Shown in pieces: positions 41,063 to 42,056 of a DNA stretch of 42,056 nt. Each line of letters begins with the position of its first letter. Within the stretch, counting starts at the first letter, position 1. The stretch is from Micrococcales bacterium (GTDB lineage: Bacteria > Actinomycetota > Actinomycetes > S36-B12 > CAIYMF01), in the NCBI GenBank assembly GCA_024641605.1, contig JAHECT010000004.1, forward strand, positions 1 to 42,056, read 5' to 3'. The position numbers and the translations under genes were made by a program. The notes under the pieces were generated by a model. That model was given only the letters and a program-made list of their open reading frames with translations. It ran no database searches and had not been told where the DNA came from.

Positions 41063-41548
41063 TCAGACTCCCAGGGAGTCCCGGAGCACGACGAGGGCCG
41101 CGTCGGCCGCGGCCCGGAGCGCGGGGTCGGCGGCGTCCAGCCCCGGATCGAACACGACCGACCAGCGCAGGTCTGTGCTCCCGGGCCGGCGTCGCGCCAC
41201 GATGCGGGCACCGCTCTCGCCGCGGAGGGCGACGTGGTGCTGGACCACGATGCTGGCGTTGACGCGGTCCCGGACCACCTCCGGCAGGCTGCCCAGGTCG
41301 CCCGCGACCGGGATCACGACCGTCCGCGCGGCGCCCCCCGGGCGGTCCTGGGCGCTGACCTCGAGACGCCCGTCGGACCAGGACGCGCGCAGCACCAGGT
41401 CCCATGGGATGCGCTCGGGGTCCGAGCCGTCCGGCAGCAGCAGCGCGGTGTCGAGCGCGGCGAGCTCCGACGTGCCGCTACGGGTCCAGGCCAGCACGCG
41501 GTCCGGGGCCGCCCGCCGGCGCAGCTCCCCGGGGAGGCGCCAGCTCAC
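41063..41548 (-). CDS. Hypothetical protein downstream of dnaG
   Basis: This 161-aa soluble protein begins MSWRLPGELRRRAAPDRVLAWTR and continues with a barrel-like pattern (DTALLLPDG, IPWDLVLRASW, LEVSAQD). I do not recognise a family with certainty; similar small proteins often follow dnaG in actinobacteria. Its GTG start (41548) overlaps the dnaG stop by GTGA, so the two are translationally coupled. No motif points to a function. Confidence 0.75.
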   Translation of the reverse strand: MSWRLPGELRRRAAPDRVLAWTRSGTSELAALDTALLLPDGSDPERIPWDLVLRASWSDGRLEVSAQDRPGGAARTVVIPVAGDLGSLPEVVRDRVNASIVVQHHVALRGESGARIVARRRPGSTDLRWSVVFDPGLDAADPALRAAADAALVVLRDSLGV

Positions 41549-42056
41549 GACCCGCCTCCGGCCACCTGCTCGCGCAACCCGCGGCGATAGGTCTCCAGGG
41601 CGAGCACGTCGGCGAAGAGCGCCTGGTACGCATCTGGGTCGGCGGTCGGCTCGACCCGCTGGAGGCGGGCCTTGAGGTCGGCGATCCTGCGGCTGGCGTC
41701 CATCTCGAGCAGCCGGGCCAGCACCGAGGTGGCGTAGCGCTCGTCGATCTCGTCGGTGGGCAGCGGGTCCACCGCGAGCTCGTGCACGACCGCGCGGACG
41801 GCGTCGTCGGGGCAGACCGCCAGCACGGCGTCGAGCCAGGCGCGGTCGGTCAGCCCGGTGGCCGCGCCGCCGGCGTCGACGACCGCGCGGTGGGCCGCGG
41901 CGAAGGCGGGCGTCCGGAAGGCGTCGGTCTCCACCGCGTCGACCCAGCTGCCCGCGACCTGGGGGGCCTGCAGGGCGATCTTGAGCGCCTCACGCTCGAT
42001 GGCGGCAACCTTGTCGCGCGGGTCCGGGCGAGCCAGCCGCGGCGGACCCGCGGGCG
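41545..42056 (-). CDS. dnaG: DNA primase DnaG, 3' part (gene continues beyond the window)
   Basis: The frame is open to the window edge, and the visible 169 codons are the C-terminal helicase-interacting region of DnaG. Recognisable parts are DPRDKVAAIEREALKIALQA, then FRTPAFAAAHRAVVDAGG and LARLLEMDASRRIADLKARL. DnaG makes RNA primers for replication. The catalytic TOPRIM domain lies outside the window. A GTG at 41934 inside the frame is not the real start. Confidence 0.92.
   Translation of the reverse strand, partial: PAGPPRLARPDPRDKVAAIEREALKIALQAPQVAGSWVDAVETDAFRTPAFAAAHRAVVDAGGAATGLTDRAWLDAVLAVCPDDAVRAVVHELAVDPLPTDEIDERYATSVLARLLEMDASRRIADLKARLQRVEPTADPDAYQALFADVLALETYRRGLREQVAGGGS

Noticed and set aside
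1-42056. CRISPR arrays or insertion sequences
   Set aside because: No regularly spaced repeats and no transposase motifs were seen anywhere in the window.

Overview
The window is very GC-rich bacterial chromosome with dense, overlapping genes, many GTG starts and no long T-tracts after its hairpins. Gene content and order point to an actinobacterium. Several blocks match Mycobacterium tuberculosis gene order as I remember it: RNase HI/phosphatase - zinc ribbon - Nif3 (Rv2228c-Rv2230c), and ahpE - DUF3052 - aceE - PucR-type regulator - fabD - acp - KAS - accD (Rv2238c-Rv2247). The discrete type II fatty-acid operon with fabH, and the flanking DUF3145 gene, fit Micrococcales (for example Cellulomonas relatives). 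The genus is an inference.

Layout. 138-575: RNase P RNA on the minus strand with promoter and terminator hairpin. 651-4579: yaaA, then a coupled minus-strand operon (Nif3, zinc ribbon, RNase HI/phosphatase). 4635-11479: a sulfur-handling region of thioredoxin, dienelactone hydrolase, an SQR-like flavoprotein, a TusE/DsrC carrier, DsrE2, a cytosolic rhodanese, a lipoprotein rhodanese, a persulfide dioxygenase-rhodanese fusion and a TauE exporter. Three near-identical G/C-tract palindromes of CsoR/CstR type stand in front of its three transcription units. 11744-14138: tRNA-Val, AhpE-type peroxiredoxin, a hypothetical gene and DUF3052. 14151-23453: aceE, a FasR-like regulator with a palindrome behind it, then fabD-fabH-acpP-fabF-accD. 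23538-24863: DUF3145, a conserved hypothetical gene and a 33-aa membrane peptide. 24978-29937: five genes joined by short overlaps, encoding a ferric-reductase-like flavocytochrome, an FMN-binding protein, ApbE and a two-component pair. 29990-36275: fasciclin protein, an OmpR-like regulator with a degenerate receiver, DinB-like, PPOX, flippase-like, MenG, DUF3037/HipA-like and a hypothetical protein. 36324-40987: a stretch between tRNA-CAT and tRNA-Asn holding YihY, an AI-2E-type permease, a small potassium channel and a decayed ThrE-like exporter, with visibly lower GC towards its right end. 41063-42056: a hypothetical gene coupled to the 3' end of dnaG.

How the genes work together. The sulfur region reads as a full route: SQR oxidises sulfide to persulfide/zero-valent sulfur, DsrE2, the DsrC-like protein and the rhodanese pass it on, the dioxygenase-rhodanese makes sulfite or thiosulfate, and TauE exports it. 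It resembles the staphylococcal cst system, but uses a lipoprotein rhodanese and a stand-alone one-cysteine DsrC-like carrier. The repressor gene is not in the window. The aceE-fab-accD block joins acetyl-CoA supply to malonyl-ACP formation and chain elongation.

The two observations I rate highest are the three-operator sulfur regulon, and a FabD with a C-terminal biotinyl-carrier-like domain whose biotin lysine position is arginine.
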